Shown: positions 49,127 to 59,560 of the stretch, piece by piece
How positions within the stretch are numbered: the first letter of the stretch is position 1
How the letters are laid out: the number at the start of each line of letters is the position of its first letter
Source of the DNA: Rana temporaria
Taxonomy: Eukaryota; Chordata; Amphibia; Anura; Ranidae
Assembly: GCF_905171775.1 (NCBI RefSeq)
Contig: NC_053492.1
Location: 186,004,278-186,068,277 of the forward strand
Direction of reading: 5' to 3'
Length of the DNA stretch: 64,000 nucleotides
The notes under the pieces: model-generated
What the model saw: only the letters and a program-made list of their open reading frames with translations
Told to the model about the DNA's origin: nothing
The model's database searches: none
Position numbers and translations under genes: made by a program

Positions 49127-49720
49127 GCACCATTCAGGGGCAGATTTCAGCCTTGGCTGTTTTCCTTCAACGACCCTTAACGGCTCATTAACTGGTAAGT
49201 ACATTTGTGCAAGGGGTCCGACATGTGGCTTCTCTGGTTCGACCACCACCACTACCTCCGTGGGAATTGAATCTGGTGCTCTCGGTACTTCAGAAACCTG
49301 CCTTTGAAAACATCAGAGAGCCTAATCTTTTGACACACTCTCAGAACGTTGCCTTTCTGGTGGCTATTACATCTGTCAGGAGGGTTTCCGAGTTGGCGGC
49401 CTTGTCTTGCAAGTCCCCCTACTTGATCTTCCATAAGGATAAAGCGGTGCTACGCCCGCAGCCTTCGTTTCTTCCGAAGGTGGTTTCGGCTTTTCATCTA
49501 AATGAGGACATTGTACTTCCATCCTTGTGTCCTCGGCCGTCGCATCCCAAAGAGGTTGCGTTGCATTCCTTGGATGTGGTCCGTGCTCTGCGGATGTATC
49601 TATCTGCTACGGATCTGTTTTTCGGAGGTCAGACTCACTGTTTGTCGGTGACTGGTCCAAAGAAAGGCCTGTCGGTCTCGTTGGCCACCATTTCTCTGTG
49701 GATCAGAAAAAACGTAAGGT
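49127..49720 (+). pseudogene. DIRS tyrosine recombinase remnant, copy 2
   Basis: Continuous frame for about 180 codons: VAFLVAITSVRRVSELAALS (catalytic Arg region, about 49355), HKDKAVLRPQPSFLPKVVSA, then LSVTGPKKGLSVSLATISLW. Sequence diverges after about 49715, so the C-terminal catalytic His/Arg/Tyr part is absent. The N-terminal part lies before the TTAA insert, around 48150. Confidence 0.85.
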
Positions 49721-50735
49721 GTCCCCTATGGTTGAAAACTAAAAAAACATTCTCACCTCATCCCTGAATATAAGCCAGTTGCTGTACCCCCGAGGGGATG
49801 TGTTTCCTCGATGGGATTTTATGCGTGGGAGATTGGTTATAAAGTGAGGACTAAATTAGTCGACAAAAAATGTATCAAAAATATCAAATTTTATTTCAAT
49901 AATGTTGCTCGTAGGCAACGTATCAAGGTAAATGTTAACAGCATGAGCAACAAAGCATCTAAATGACCAAGGGGGGGAAAGAAGGCACGACCTGGGGTAA
50001 GTGACCGTCAAACGGCACCAAACATTACTAAGGATAGAACATAGGTTTAGAATTGTATATATATTAAAGCGACAGAGGAATGCAATAGGAACCCTTCCAG
50101 AACAGCTGTGCCAACGTTTCGAGGCTTATGAGAAATACCGCCTCTTCATCAGGGCTAGGGTGATGCAAAAGATGTCGCAATACAATCTAAAATAGAAAAA
50201 ATAAATAAAATAAATGCTTTCAATACACAGTAAGAAGTATAAATTTAAAAATGTTAATTACATGGAGAAATATACAGAGAAAAAATATATATGTACATGA
50301 ATCAATGACAGATCCTCATCGTGGCTCCTACCATGTATGGGGAAGTGCTCAGAAACAAATGTGAAGACAAAAAAACCCCAAATTGCCTTCCCAGTATTTG
50401 AACCATAGTTGCAATTTTATAATTTTCAATTGTCAGCAAAAAGCAAAACAGAAATGAGTGAGTACTAACCCGTCAGTAAATGGTCGATTTGTCTCCAAGA
50501 GACATCACAGGTGTTGCTAGGTCGATTTAAAAGAAAGATATCCTAGGTCATTACAAGTAGTTCACAAAGTATCTCCATACAATGCGACCTATAATCTGAC
50601 GGGTATAAGAAGCAAGCAGGAAGGGAAGGAAAAGAAAATCAAAAATCTTATACCCTGCAACAGGAGCTCCACCAGCAGCACCACGACCGGGGCCACGTCC
50701 CTTATTTGACGTTCTCCTCATATTTCTCAAATGTA
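49721..50735 (-). mobile_element. Probable retroelement fragment with hammerhead-like motif (minus strand)
   Basis: No gene. Read on the minus strand, 50116-50152 gives a hammerhead-like core. Downstream of it (towards 49870) the strand reads GAAATAAAATTTGATATTTT, a 3'-end-like stretch. Element boundaries and target duplication are not resolved. Confidence 0.45.
50108..50160 (-). ncRNA. Hammerhead-like motif
   Basis: The minus strand reads CTGATGA (50152-50146), stem II GAGGC...GCCTC with a 14-nt loop, then GAAAC (50120-50116) and GTTGGC. The GCC/GGC base of stem I remains. The stem III loop is shortened and the cleavage triplet is GTT rather than GTC, so monomer cleavage is doubtful. Confidence 0.6.
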
Positions 50736-50741
50736 GGATCT

Positions 50742-51240
50742 TGCCCTAAATGGGTGTTTTTTGAATAACACAGTAGAAGAACAGTATCTAAAGGGTGTAT
50801 CTCACACGTACAGATATGCAGGAAACGCACCAAAAATAAAAATATTTGCCCTAAATAAAAAATTTGTTTTTGAATAGCACAATAGAACAGTATCTAAAGT
50901 GTGTATCTCACACGTACAGATATGCAGGAAACGCACCAAAAAAAATATTTGCCCAAAATGGGTGTTTTTTTTAATAGCACAATAGAAGAACAGTATCTAA
51001 AGTGTTTCTCACACGTACAGATATGGAGGAAACACTGCAAACACTGGAGGAAACACTGCAAAATATATTTTTTTGCCCTAAATGGGTGTTTTTTGAATAG
51101 CAAAATAGAAGAACAGTAGCTAAAGTGTTTATCTCACACGTACAGATATGGAGGAAACACTGGAGAAAACACTGCAATTTTTTTCCCCTAAATGGATGTT
51201 TTTTTGAATAGCACAATAGAAGAAAAATATCTAAAGGGTG
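50742..51240. repeat. Tandem repeat, about 103-123 bp unit, five copies
   Basis: Units start GCCCTAAATGGGTGTTTTTT at about 50742, 50848, 50951, 51074 and 51186. Each contains TATCTCACACGTACAGATAT. Copies differ mainly in short deletions. Confidence 0.88.
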
Positions 51241-51639
51241 TATCTCACTGTAACATATGCAGTGCTGGTGTAATTTGATTTCTGACTCCTATCTATTTCT
51301 CTCCCTAAAAGCAAAACCAGGCAGGAACCTTTCCCTAAAGTATCTATAGCAGGGTGAATTGCTGTGCTATGTAGATCGCTGAGTAATTTGATTTCTGAAG
51401 CAGGACAGTCTGACTCCTATCTAATTCTCTCCCTCAGAGCAGCAGCAGCGCCAGCACTTCCCTACCCTATCTAAAGCAGAGTGCTGTGCTGTGTGCCTCT
51501 AGCTTATATAGAGGTGGGTCACATGCTGCACTGGCCAATCACAGCCATGCCATTAGTAGGCATGGCTGTGATGGCTTCTAAGTCACACGATGAGTTAAAC
51601 GAATGTTGATTGGCAGCCCTGCAGCTCGCCATTACATTG

Positions 51640-51760
51640 CCGAATACCGAACCCGAACTTACAGCAAATTGTTTTGGGTTCGGGTCCGGGTACCAAAAAT
51701 CCAAATGTCCGGTACGAACCCGAACTTTACAGTTCGGGTTCGCTCAACCCTACTCGTCAC
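51640..51760. repeat. Short palindromic end of a repeat (ACCCGAAC motif)
   Basis: Repeated GAACCCGAAC and GTTCGGGTTCGC blocks face each other, followed by TCAACCCTA. It resembles the terminus of a dispersed repeat. The other end was not found. Confidence 0.45.
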
Positions 51761-51764
51761 CTCA

Positions 51765-52400
51765 CTGCAGACCAGGCTTATTCATCCAACACTAATCCAC
51801 TAAAAACACTAATATATTGAAATATACAGTATGTTTATTTACAGATGGTATAGATATTCATACACGCCATCATTGATGGTCTGGTGAGAACCACCTCATT
51901 AGTCACACCCACATTTTCATGCTCTCCTGTTTTGCCACATGTGCCGCCTCAGCTCCCATGCAGGACGTCCCAATATTGACTGCCACACGTTTCATTTTCA
52001 ATCGACCTGTAAGTATGGGTGGATGGTTCTTTTCCCTCCCTTCCCCCCTTCTTATGCAAGCCTGACTCATTGTTTGGTTTAATATCTTTTTTTTAGACAT
52101 CTAATATACATCAGCTCCTGATGAGTGGCAATGTAGCCACGAAACACGTCGAGCTTCAGATGCCACAATCATGTTCTACCAATGCAGTTTTCCATACTCT
52201 GTGCTTATTGTTTTATTACTACATTTTAATAATTTCCCCATGTGCAATATGTTAATATGATTTAATTAATTGAGATTGATTATGAATTATGAACCACTGT
52301 GCCTTTATGTATATAATTGTGAAATATTCATTAAATTTAACAGTATCAAACCAACACAGCTCATTTTTGCTTCCTATTTTTCATGCTTTACTCAAAGTCC
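51765..52400 (+). mobile_element. Probable retroelement unit with hammerhead motif
   Basis: Surrounds the hammerhead at 52109-52162. The sequence after it is A/T-rich and ends near ATTCATTAAATTTAACAG, as in the other hammerhead-bearing units. Exact borders are uncertain. Confidence 0.45.
52109..52162 (+). ncRNA. Hammerhead ribozyme motif, type I, complete core
   Basis: Core CTGATGA (52118-52124). Stem II is GTGGC / GCCAC, 5 bp with loop AATGTA. GAAAC follows at 52141-52145, stem III is two base pairs (AC/GT) with a 2-nt loop, and the cleavage triplet GTC ends at 52150. Stem I pairs GCTC with GAGC, then CATC with GATG across an internal loop. All conserved core bases are present. The very short stem III is like that of Penelope-like elements and newt satellite ribozymes, which work best as dimers. 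Confidence 0.85.
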
Positions 52401-53975
52401 CAACCTCTTTCTTTCGAAGCTGCTGATTCTGACCTCCTTGCTATCAACAATTTAATGTGCTCTGCCTGTCTGTATGGACACGCAGAGCAGCTGCGCTTGC
52501 TTGGGTACTACTATTGTAAGCTGCTTGCTTTGGGGGCACTGGACAGGAGGGAGGGGCCAGGAGCCGCGGCAGGGGAACCGAGAAGGGGAAAAGCGTGCTA
52601 AACCACTGCACAGAGCAGGTAAGTATAACATGTTTATTATTATTTTATTACAATTTTGCCTTTTAATATCACTTTAAAAAAAATTCTTCTAACTTACACC
52701 CCACGATGCTTTCGAGGTTGCACAGATATGGGAATCCATTTGCACATCTGATGGTCTTGCCCTGTTGTGACGGCCTTCTGGACTGAGGTGTTTCATATAC
52801 TACCAATGCTTGCTGGGGTAACCTTTGCACCTGACCCCACCATGGCCCTGCTGAATAAATGTTTACCTAATATACGTACAAAACAATTTAAACTCTTGTG
52901 ATATGTTGCTACTGCATCAAAACAAACCATCTCCTAAGGCGTGGAAAATGCCCAATATTTGTCTTCTCGAGATGAAACATAGAATAACACATATAACACA
53001 ATTCACATCCACAGCAAAATTAGGGCCACATTACTTCGTATTACTAAACACCTGAAAGTATGGCAGCTATAGGTAGGCAATTACCTGCCACTGGACTTCG
53101 ATCAATCCTTACTGGAACCTTGATTGTACCCCCATGAGACTACTGTTGACTTGCAAATGATCGTTGCTTGATTACTGTACTTACCAGATCCCCTGGTGTC
53201 CCTCTTCTTTCCCTACTTTTCTTTCGCTTTCTTCTTATCCTGACCATTTATTTAAATTGTGTAAGTTTGATAGGCTGCTTCATGTTCCTGTTACTATGGA
53301 GCATTTAAGTGTGATTGTCCTTGTGAAACGGGGTTAATTTGCATGGTTCTTCTTCGGACTTGACATTTTGCTCCAGCTTATATTTTACTTTGTGCTGTCA
53401 TTGCCCCACATCTACTGTTCATTGTGTTTTGTTTGCATAGCAGCATATGTAAAACGTAACTGTACAATGATGTATCTGGTTCTTTATTCTCAGTAAAAAC
53501 ATTGAACAATGAGAAGTACAGGCAGGTGCTTATACATCATGCCATACCATTAGGAAAGTGTGTGATTGGCCTAAAAAAAAAATCTGCAGCTGGACAATCT
53601 TCATCATTAAGAAGAACAGGAGTCCTGGAAGTGATGGTTTAGCCCACACAGAGCAGTGATCTCGACAGGATTTAAGGCAGCCTACATACACAGATATGTG
53701 GTTAGTTCTCAAAGATGTTTAGAACAACCCACCTGCCGAGGTAAAAACGGCTTCCACCTACCTTTCAGCCAACCTGTACAGTATTAATAGGTCAGATTGC
53801 TGAAAATGTATATTCAGTGGCAAGATTTATTAGCCTATATTTCCTGGCCCTTTTCTACTTAATTTGAAGTTTTTGCTGTTAATGCTCTTCCTGTTACATG
53901 TTCATAAGGGAAGAGTGCAACCCTTTTTTTAATGGCTACAGCAGATGCGTAGTCATCGCCACCAAACAGTCTACT
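52401..53975. other. Intergenic interval upstream of GP5
   Basis: No gene or clear repeat boundary seen. Small open frames are chance. A GP5 non-coding first exon could lie here or in 54148-54630 but was not identified. Confidence 0.4.
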
Positions 53976-53979
53976 ATAG

Positions 53980-54147
53980 CAATGTTTCTCAACTCCAGTC
54001 CTGAAGTACACCCAACAGGTCATGTTTTCAGGATTTCTCTCAGATGAAACGGTTGTGGTAATTACGAAGGCAGTGAAACTGATCAATAATGGAAACCCTG
54101 AAAACATAACCTGTTGGATACTTGAGGACTGGAGTTGAGAAACATTG
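53980..54147. mobile_element. Old hAT-like MITE (TTTCTCAACTCCAGTCCT ends)
   Basis: The ends CAATGTTTCTCAACTCCAGT and ACTGGAGTTGAGAAACATTG are exact inverted repeats. Flanking TACTATAG and CTCTATAG look like an 8-bp target duplication with two changes. From memory the same family is widespread in vertebrate genomes. About 520 bp before the GP5 start codon. Confidence 0.85.
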
Positions 54148-54630
54148 CTCTATAGCATTCTGAAGCGATACAGAACTCAAAAGTGGCCTAATTGTCTAAC
54201 ATCTACCCGAAACCAAAATACTAGTTTTAAGGTTGAATGATTTTTTTTAACATAAGGATGGGCATTCCAATTCAAAATTGCAGCAAATCGGAATGATGTG
54301 CCTCTTATTGTCTATGTATGTTTATCACGTGACATAATTTTGTTTCCCTTTTGAAAAAAAGCTCCTCTGTAATAAGCATCTATTTCCAGATCCAGTGTCA
54401 GCATTGCTATCAGCAGGATGCACTGTGCTACACTTCTAAGTACATATTCTGCCTTGAAGAACATTCTTAACTGACATATAGACAAGACAGCAACATATAA
54501 AGATAATTTCTTACAGGTTCCTATCTGGTATGTAATTATATATTTTTTATATAATGTAACTGTAGTAATGTTTGAAGTCAGCATTTTAATGCTTCTGAAT
54601 ATGTAATATATGACAGAACCGCTTGTGATC

Positions 54631-54652
54631 TCTGTTCTTTCTGATTTTTAGG
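54631..54652 (+). promoter_or_regulatory. Probable 3' splice acceptor before the GP5 coding exon
   Basis: A pyrimidine-rich tract (ctgttctttctgattttta) ends in AG at 54650-54651. The exon would begin at 54652, giving a 14-nt leader before the ATG. In mammals GP5 also has an intron in its 5' UTR and an intronless coding region. The upstream non-coding exon and promoter were not identified. Confidence 0.6.
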
Positions 54653-54665
54653 TTGGCTGCCAATC

Positions 54666-56603
54666 ATGTTTGTGTTCCTAATATTAAGTACATCAAGCTT
54701 TGTAGCTCTTGATGCTTTGTGCCCATCCTTGTGTTCTTGCTCAGTGAAGGACCGCATTGTTTGCTCAGGTGCTTCAGTTACAGATATTGCTGCATTATCC
54801 ATACCCTATCATTTTACCTATATTTGTATAAAAAGCACTCAAGAGACAAAACTCACCAATACCAGCTTTCAAGAAATGCCTGTTACTTCACGTCTATTTT
54901 TCGAAGGCAACCAATTTTCCTTAATAGAATCTGGGGCTTTTCAAAAATTTCCTCTTCTGAAATCACTGAAGCTGACAAACAATGCTATAAGAAGTCTACC
55001 TCCAGGAATATTCCACAGATTATTTCATCTGGAGCAGTTGTTTCTTGATCAGAATCAATTGTCTGATCTTGATCCATGTATGTTTCAAAACCTGAAAAAT
55101 CTATCGTACCTTTCATTGAACAGAAATCTGCTTCGAGAATTGCCTGCTGGATTACTAGATCATCTTGTAAATCTTAGGCACTTAAACTTGTCCAGAAATA
55201 AATTAAAGTCTTTGCCAAAGTATATTTTCAACTCGTTGTTCAAACTGAAAACTCTCTTTCTCTATAATAATATTCTGAAGGTAATAACACCTGGAATGTT
55301 CGATAATCTCACTGAATTGGAAGAGCTGCGTTTGTATGCAAATGAAATTGTAATGGTTGACAAAGAAGCATTCTACAATTTACCAAAATTGAATATGCTA
55401 ATGCTTCACAAAAATAAAATAGAAATGTTGCCTGAGGGATTATTTCTCTATTTGACTTTGTTAACCAGCTTGACTTTCTATGAAAACCCTTTAACTGCAC
55501 TTCCCTATGTGCTTTTTGGCAAAATGGAGAAGCTCGAAATTTTGTGGCTTTATCAAACAAATCTCTCAACAATACCAAATTTTGTTTTTAGTAATCTAAC
55601 TAATCTGAAGTTACTGATTCTAACTCGAAACCCAAAGCTTCAGAGTCTTCCAAAAGAATCATTCAGTGGTCTGAGCAAACTTGAGGAGCTGTCTTTGCAT
55701 TCAAATGGATTGAAATTTCTTGGTAAAGGCTTGTTCCAGGATCTTCAGCAGCTACAAATTCTTTCTCTATATAACAATGTTTTTGAGGATCTTCCTGAAG
55801 ATATGTTTCATCCTCTTGTAAATCTTGAAATTGTTTACCTGAACAATAGTAAATTCCGGAACCTGCCAGGTACCATCTTTAAAACCTTGACCAAGCTTAA
55901 GAACGTTCGTCTTGATGGCAATCCTTGGGCATGTGATTGTAGGCTTAAAGATTTCAAGCTCTGGTTTGAAGAGAATGTAAAAATAATACAGAATTTCATG
56001 TCAATTTTTTGTGAAGATCCTTCAGCGCTCAAAGGAAAACCTGTCCTTCATTTTGATGCACAGGTCTGTAGCCACACAACTATAGCAACCGACAATCCCT
56101 TTGCAGCAACATCATTTTCTGCTCTAGCCAGTGCTACACAAAACATAAGACCGAGCGGTGAGGTGACCCTTACTCCTACTAAACTGCTATCTGATCATTC
56201 CAGGCACAACCTCAGCTCTGTGATCCCAAGTCATGTGGAAACAACCCATTCCCCTATACCATCAAAAGATGACTTATCCATAATTGATGATCCTACCACT
56301 GGTTGGCATAATAATGATTCTTTAAGCACATCTTTGCCTAGTCATATGGGAACAACCCATAAATTCAAACAAGTATTACATACTTGTCTGCTTAGAAAGT
56401 TATTTGGATTTTGCCTAACATATGGAAATATAATCTTTCATCTCCTTATGGTTACAGCAGCTCTTCAAATTGTTCTTATAGTTGTGACATGTTTCATTAT
56501 GCTGAAAATAAGAAAAATTCATAGTTATTTCAGTAGTGCTAAGGAGCCTGTGGAGCTACAGCGTATCTTAATACCATTAAGTTTTAATTCTATAAAGAAA
56601 TAA
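54666..56603 (+). CDS. GP5: Platelet glycoprotein V-like leucine-rich repeat membrane protein
   Basis: This is a single-exon 645-residue type I membrane protein. GP V is the LRR subunit associated with the platelet GPIb-IX-V receptor for von Willebrand factor. Residues 1-17 look like a signal peptide. A cysteine-rich LRR N-cap follows (CPSLCSC, 19-25), then about 14-15 LRRs from about 70 to 420, then an LRR C-cap (NPWACDC at 419, closing Cys about 449 and 468). A Ser/Thr-rich stalk spans about 469-585, a transmembrane helix about 589-613, and a 32-residue basic tail follows. Segments such as FYENPLTALPYVLFGKMEKL resemble mammalian GP5 more than CPN2 or LRRC15. The position just after ATP13A3 also fits. 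The stalk and tail make it longer than the roughly 560-residue human protein. A 3' splice site 14 nt before the ATG fits a non-coding first exon. Confidence 0.92.
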   Translation: MFVFLILSTSSFVALDALCPSLCSCSVKDRIVCSGASVTDIAALSIPYHFTYICIKSTQETKLTNTSFQEMPVTSRLFFEGNQFSLIESGAFQKFPLLKSLKLTNNAIRSLPPGIFHRLFHLEQLFLDQNQLSDLDPCMFQNLKNLSYLSLNRNLLRELPAGLLDHLVNLRHLNLSRNKLKSLPKYIFNSLFKLKTLFLYNNILKVITPGMFDNLTELEELRLYANEIVMVDKEAFYNLPKLNMLMLHKNKIEMLPEGLFLYLTLLTSLTFYENPLTALPYVLFGKMEKLEILWLYQTNLSTIPNFVFSNLTNLKLLILTRNPKLQSLPKESFSGLSKLEELSLHSNGLKFLGKGLFQDLQQLQILSLYNNVFEDLPEDMFHPLVNLEIVYLNNSKFRNLPGTIFKTLTKLKNVRLDGNPWACDCRLKDFKLWFEENVKIIQNFMSIFCEDPSALKGKPVLHFDAQVCSHTTIATDNPFAATSFSALASATQNIRPSGEVTLTPTKLLSDHSRHNLSSVIPSHVETTHSPIPSKDDLSIIDDPTTGWHNNDSLSTSLPSHMGTTHKFKQVLHTCLLRKLFGFCLTYGNIIFHLLMVTAALQIVLIVVTCFIMLKIRKIHSYFSSAKEPVELQRILIPLSFNSIKK

Positions 56604-57180
56604 TATGTTGCTGCATGTTTATATATCTGCATTTTTTCTATTATTCCTGTTCACTTCTTAAACATTACCTTTACAAATAATGTTTATAGGTATACATTAT
56701 AGCATTTTGTCTTCAGTTTTATTTTTTTACTGCTTCCCGTCTGGCATATAGTAATATGAGTAGGAGTGCTGCTATCCTGGGTGGATGTCATATGATGGCC
56801 TCTCAGGATCATGCCTCATGGGCTTCGCTGTGAAGTGTCATCTGCCAGACACAGCCAATGAAAAATCGGTGTACGGGGCCGCTGCCAGCACCATGTGATC
56901 ATTGTGCAAATTTTGCACATTGAATGGCTTTCATTCATAGTCGTTCATTGTGTACTATTGTGTTGATCTCTGTGATTGGTCACAGTAACCACATGGTACA
57001 GACAGGACCAGTCACAGTGCATCTGTACCATGTGATACCAATCGGGGGAAATCTTCCAACAAGGACAGTTGTTACTATGAGAGCTTTAAGAGACACATGG
57101 GGCGGATCCTATATCTGGCACGCCTACTGTGCCCCCTGCATCCTTCAATATCTCTTTGTCACTGTGTACCCCCTCTCGAA
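56604..57180. other. GP5 3' flank
   Basis: No canonical AATAAA was seen in the first 100 bases. From about 56725, ACTGCTTCCCGTCTGG resembles the left end of the CCACTT family. No gene. Confidence 0.4.
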
Positions 57181-57184
57181 AACT

Positions 57185-57615
57185 GCACTTCTGGACCCCT
57201 TTACATTACACAGCCCTTGCACCTCTGGACCCCTTTACATTACACAGCCCTTGCACCTCTGGACCCCTTTACTTTACACAGCCCTTGCACCTCTGTACCC
57301 CTTTACATTACACAGCCCTTGCACCTCTGGACCCCTTTACATTACACAGCCCTTGCACCTCTGGACCCCTTTACATTACACAGCATTTTGCACCTCTGGA
57401 CCCCTTTACATTACACAGCATTTTGCACCTCTGGACCCCTTTACATTACACAGCATTTTTCACCTCTGGACCCCGTTACATTACACAGCACCCTGCACCT
57501 CTGGACCCCGTTACATTACACAGCACCCTGCACCTCTGGACTTCTTTACATTACACAGCACCCTGCACCTCTGGACTCCTTTACATTACACAGCCCCCCA
57601 CAGCTCTGGACCCTG
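57185..57615. repeat. 34-35 bp minisatellite, about 12 copies
   Basis: The unit is TTACATTACACAGCCCTTGC then ACCTCTGGACCCCT. Later copies read AGCATTTTGC or AGCACCCTGC. Because the unit lacks stops, 200-274 residue open frames cover it in all three frames. They are not genes. Confidence 0.93.
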
Positions 57616-59560
57616 TATGTTACACGGCCCCCCTCCCTACAGTGCAGCCCCCCCTACAATACAGACCCCCCCTACAGAGCAGACACCTTCTACAATACAG
57701 CCCCTACAATACAGACCCCCCTTCAGACCCATAATGTACCTCAGATGATCAGGCAGGACATGCACAGCACTGGCCGGTTGATGGTCCCCTCCCTATGTGT
57801 AGACATAAAGGAGGAGGGGGAGGCGGCTTCACTCTGCTCAACTGTGTGACAGCTGAGACTGATCAGAGCCACGCCCACGAGAGGAGGGTCGGGGATCATT
57901 GCGGCCGTGTCCCGGGTGTGCCAATGAGTGTCACTCAGGTGCGGCTCACACCCCCCCTCCTGCAAAGCCACTACAGCTCACCGGCCTCAGTCTCTCTGTG
58001 TGCCTGTCACCGTGACCGCAGTGCCGCTGCCTTAACACGCCCGCTGTCTCCGCTTCAGTCGCAGAGGGGGTTGCCGGCCTGACACCCCCCAGTGTATGGC
58101 ACCCCGGACGGCCTGCCACCCACTTAGTACGCCACTGAACCAGAGGGCCTTGATGAAAGACAGACAATGGGCATTTAGGGGTAGGTCAGTAATTATTTTG
58201 TGACCAGTTTACTTCAACTTTTTTTTTCAAATATATTCTTATGTATAAACTGTGTAGCTTAAACATTAACATATAATGCACATTTTACAGATACTGGTTA
58301 TGATTTTTGGAATGGTAGAACTGTAAATTTATCCCACGCTCCTGGATACCCTTTCAAATGTAACTTTATTTTCATCATTGTATTCAACAACACAAAGGGT
58401 AAAAATGACACATTCCATGTCTTCATTCCCAGCTATAGCTCTGCACTATTACAGTACTTCCCTAGCCCTAGTTTTCAGTAGAATAGCATGATAAATAAAG
58501 CCATCTGACAGTAACACTGAGTGCCATCAAAAGGTCATGTACTTTTTTTTTTTTCTCTCAATATAACTCCAGTCTACAAGTAATCTCATCCTTTAACTGC
58601 AATTTCTAACCTTAACTCTAATCTACAAGTACATTAAGACAGCAAATGAAAGGGAATGTGTGTCTCTCCCTATACCTACATAGCCATGACGGCACGTTTT
58701 CAGGTCATCTGTTAGGTCTAACATGAACTTGATGAGAACCAAAATGATTTGGTGTGACTTCATTTTTTTTTTTCTTTTTTTTTTCATTCTTTTTAATAAA
58801 AAGGAGACAGGTTGGACCCAATACACAGCTTTTTTTGTTTTTAAACATTGTTAGAACACAGCAGTAGTTTTATTGTGTGAGGGGCTCTAATTGAATCTTC
58901 ATATGATCCCATCTGAGAAGTGCACTTTTAGCTGTGTGGGCAATGTGAGCTTCAGCTATTTAGGTCTCTAAACCCATTTGCTTTTTTTTTAGCAAAGCAA
59001 TTATGATTACAAAATAACACATACATTAATTCTATTTAATGCACTATACATGTTAATGGTTGCCTTTCCTGCTCTGGTATGTAAGCTTATAAAATATAGA
59101 AATGCTTCTTGTCCTATTGTCGCTTTTACTTTATGATAAATGCATTTTTTCCCAAAACTGACACTTTCCCGTAGCTAGGAGTAATTTTAGTGACCTCTCC
59201 CAGCATTACTTAGCCAAGTTGTGTGTGTCAGTATGAAGCAGCCAGGATAATTGCCAGGATTTCTGTTTATCTGTACATGCCTAGTTTCTGGGAAGAATTT
59301 CTGCCATTGGAATTTCTTTTAAACTTTTCAATTACGTTGGTTCGTTGGTTACTCTAAAAAAAAAAAAAAAAAACTTGGTATTCCAAAAATGTAATTTCAA
59401 TTTATCAGAATGAATAACCTTATTATTGCAATGTACTCATTGCAAAAGTTTCTGTATGACTTAAAATAACTTACTAATTTTCTTTTTGTCATTGTTTAAA
59501 AAGTGAGAATGTATGTTCTGAATGTGGCGTTTTCCTTGCTGTAATACGAGGATGACTATA
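57616..59560. other. Intergenic interval after the minisatellite
   Basis: 57616-58140 is C-rich and ends in TTAGTACGCCACTG, a hAT-like terminus without a visible partner. 58200-59560 is A/T-rich with no recognised gene or repeat border. Confidence 0.4.

Larger units (their letters stand above)
41769..49720 (+). mobile_element. DIRS-like retrotransposon, copy 2 (decayed, interrupted three times)
   Basis: The left end TTTTCTCTTTCGTCCATGGA is more complete than in copy 1, followed by the shared AGCAAAGCTGAACAGCCCCG block. The body holds gag-like, truncated RT, RNase H and recombinase segments. It is split by a hAT-like element (42213-44184), a hammerhead-bearing 422-bp insertion (44501-44922) and a TTAA element (48200-49122). 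It breaks off at about 49720 before the catalytic Tyr region. The right terminal repeat is absent. Confidence 0.87.

Noticed and set aside
54666..56603. CPN2 or LRRC15 instead of GP5
   Set aside because: The transmembrane helix argues against CPN2; LRR text around FYENPLTALP and the position next to ATP13A3 favour GP5 over LRRC15.
56924..57849. Open frames of 274, 250 and 201 codons
   Set aside because: All three frames are open because of the 34-35 bp array; the repeated HYTALAPLDPFTLHS text is not a protein family.
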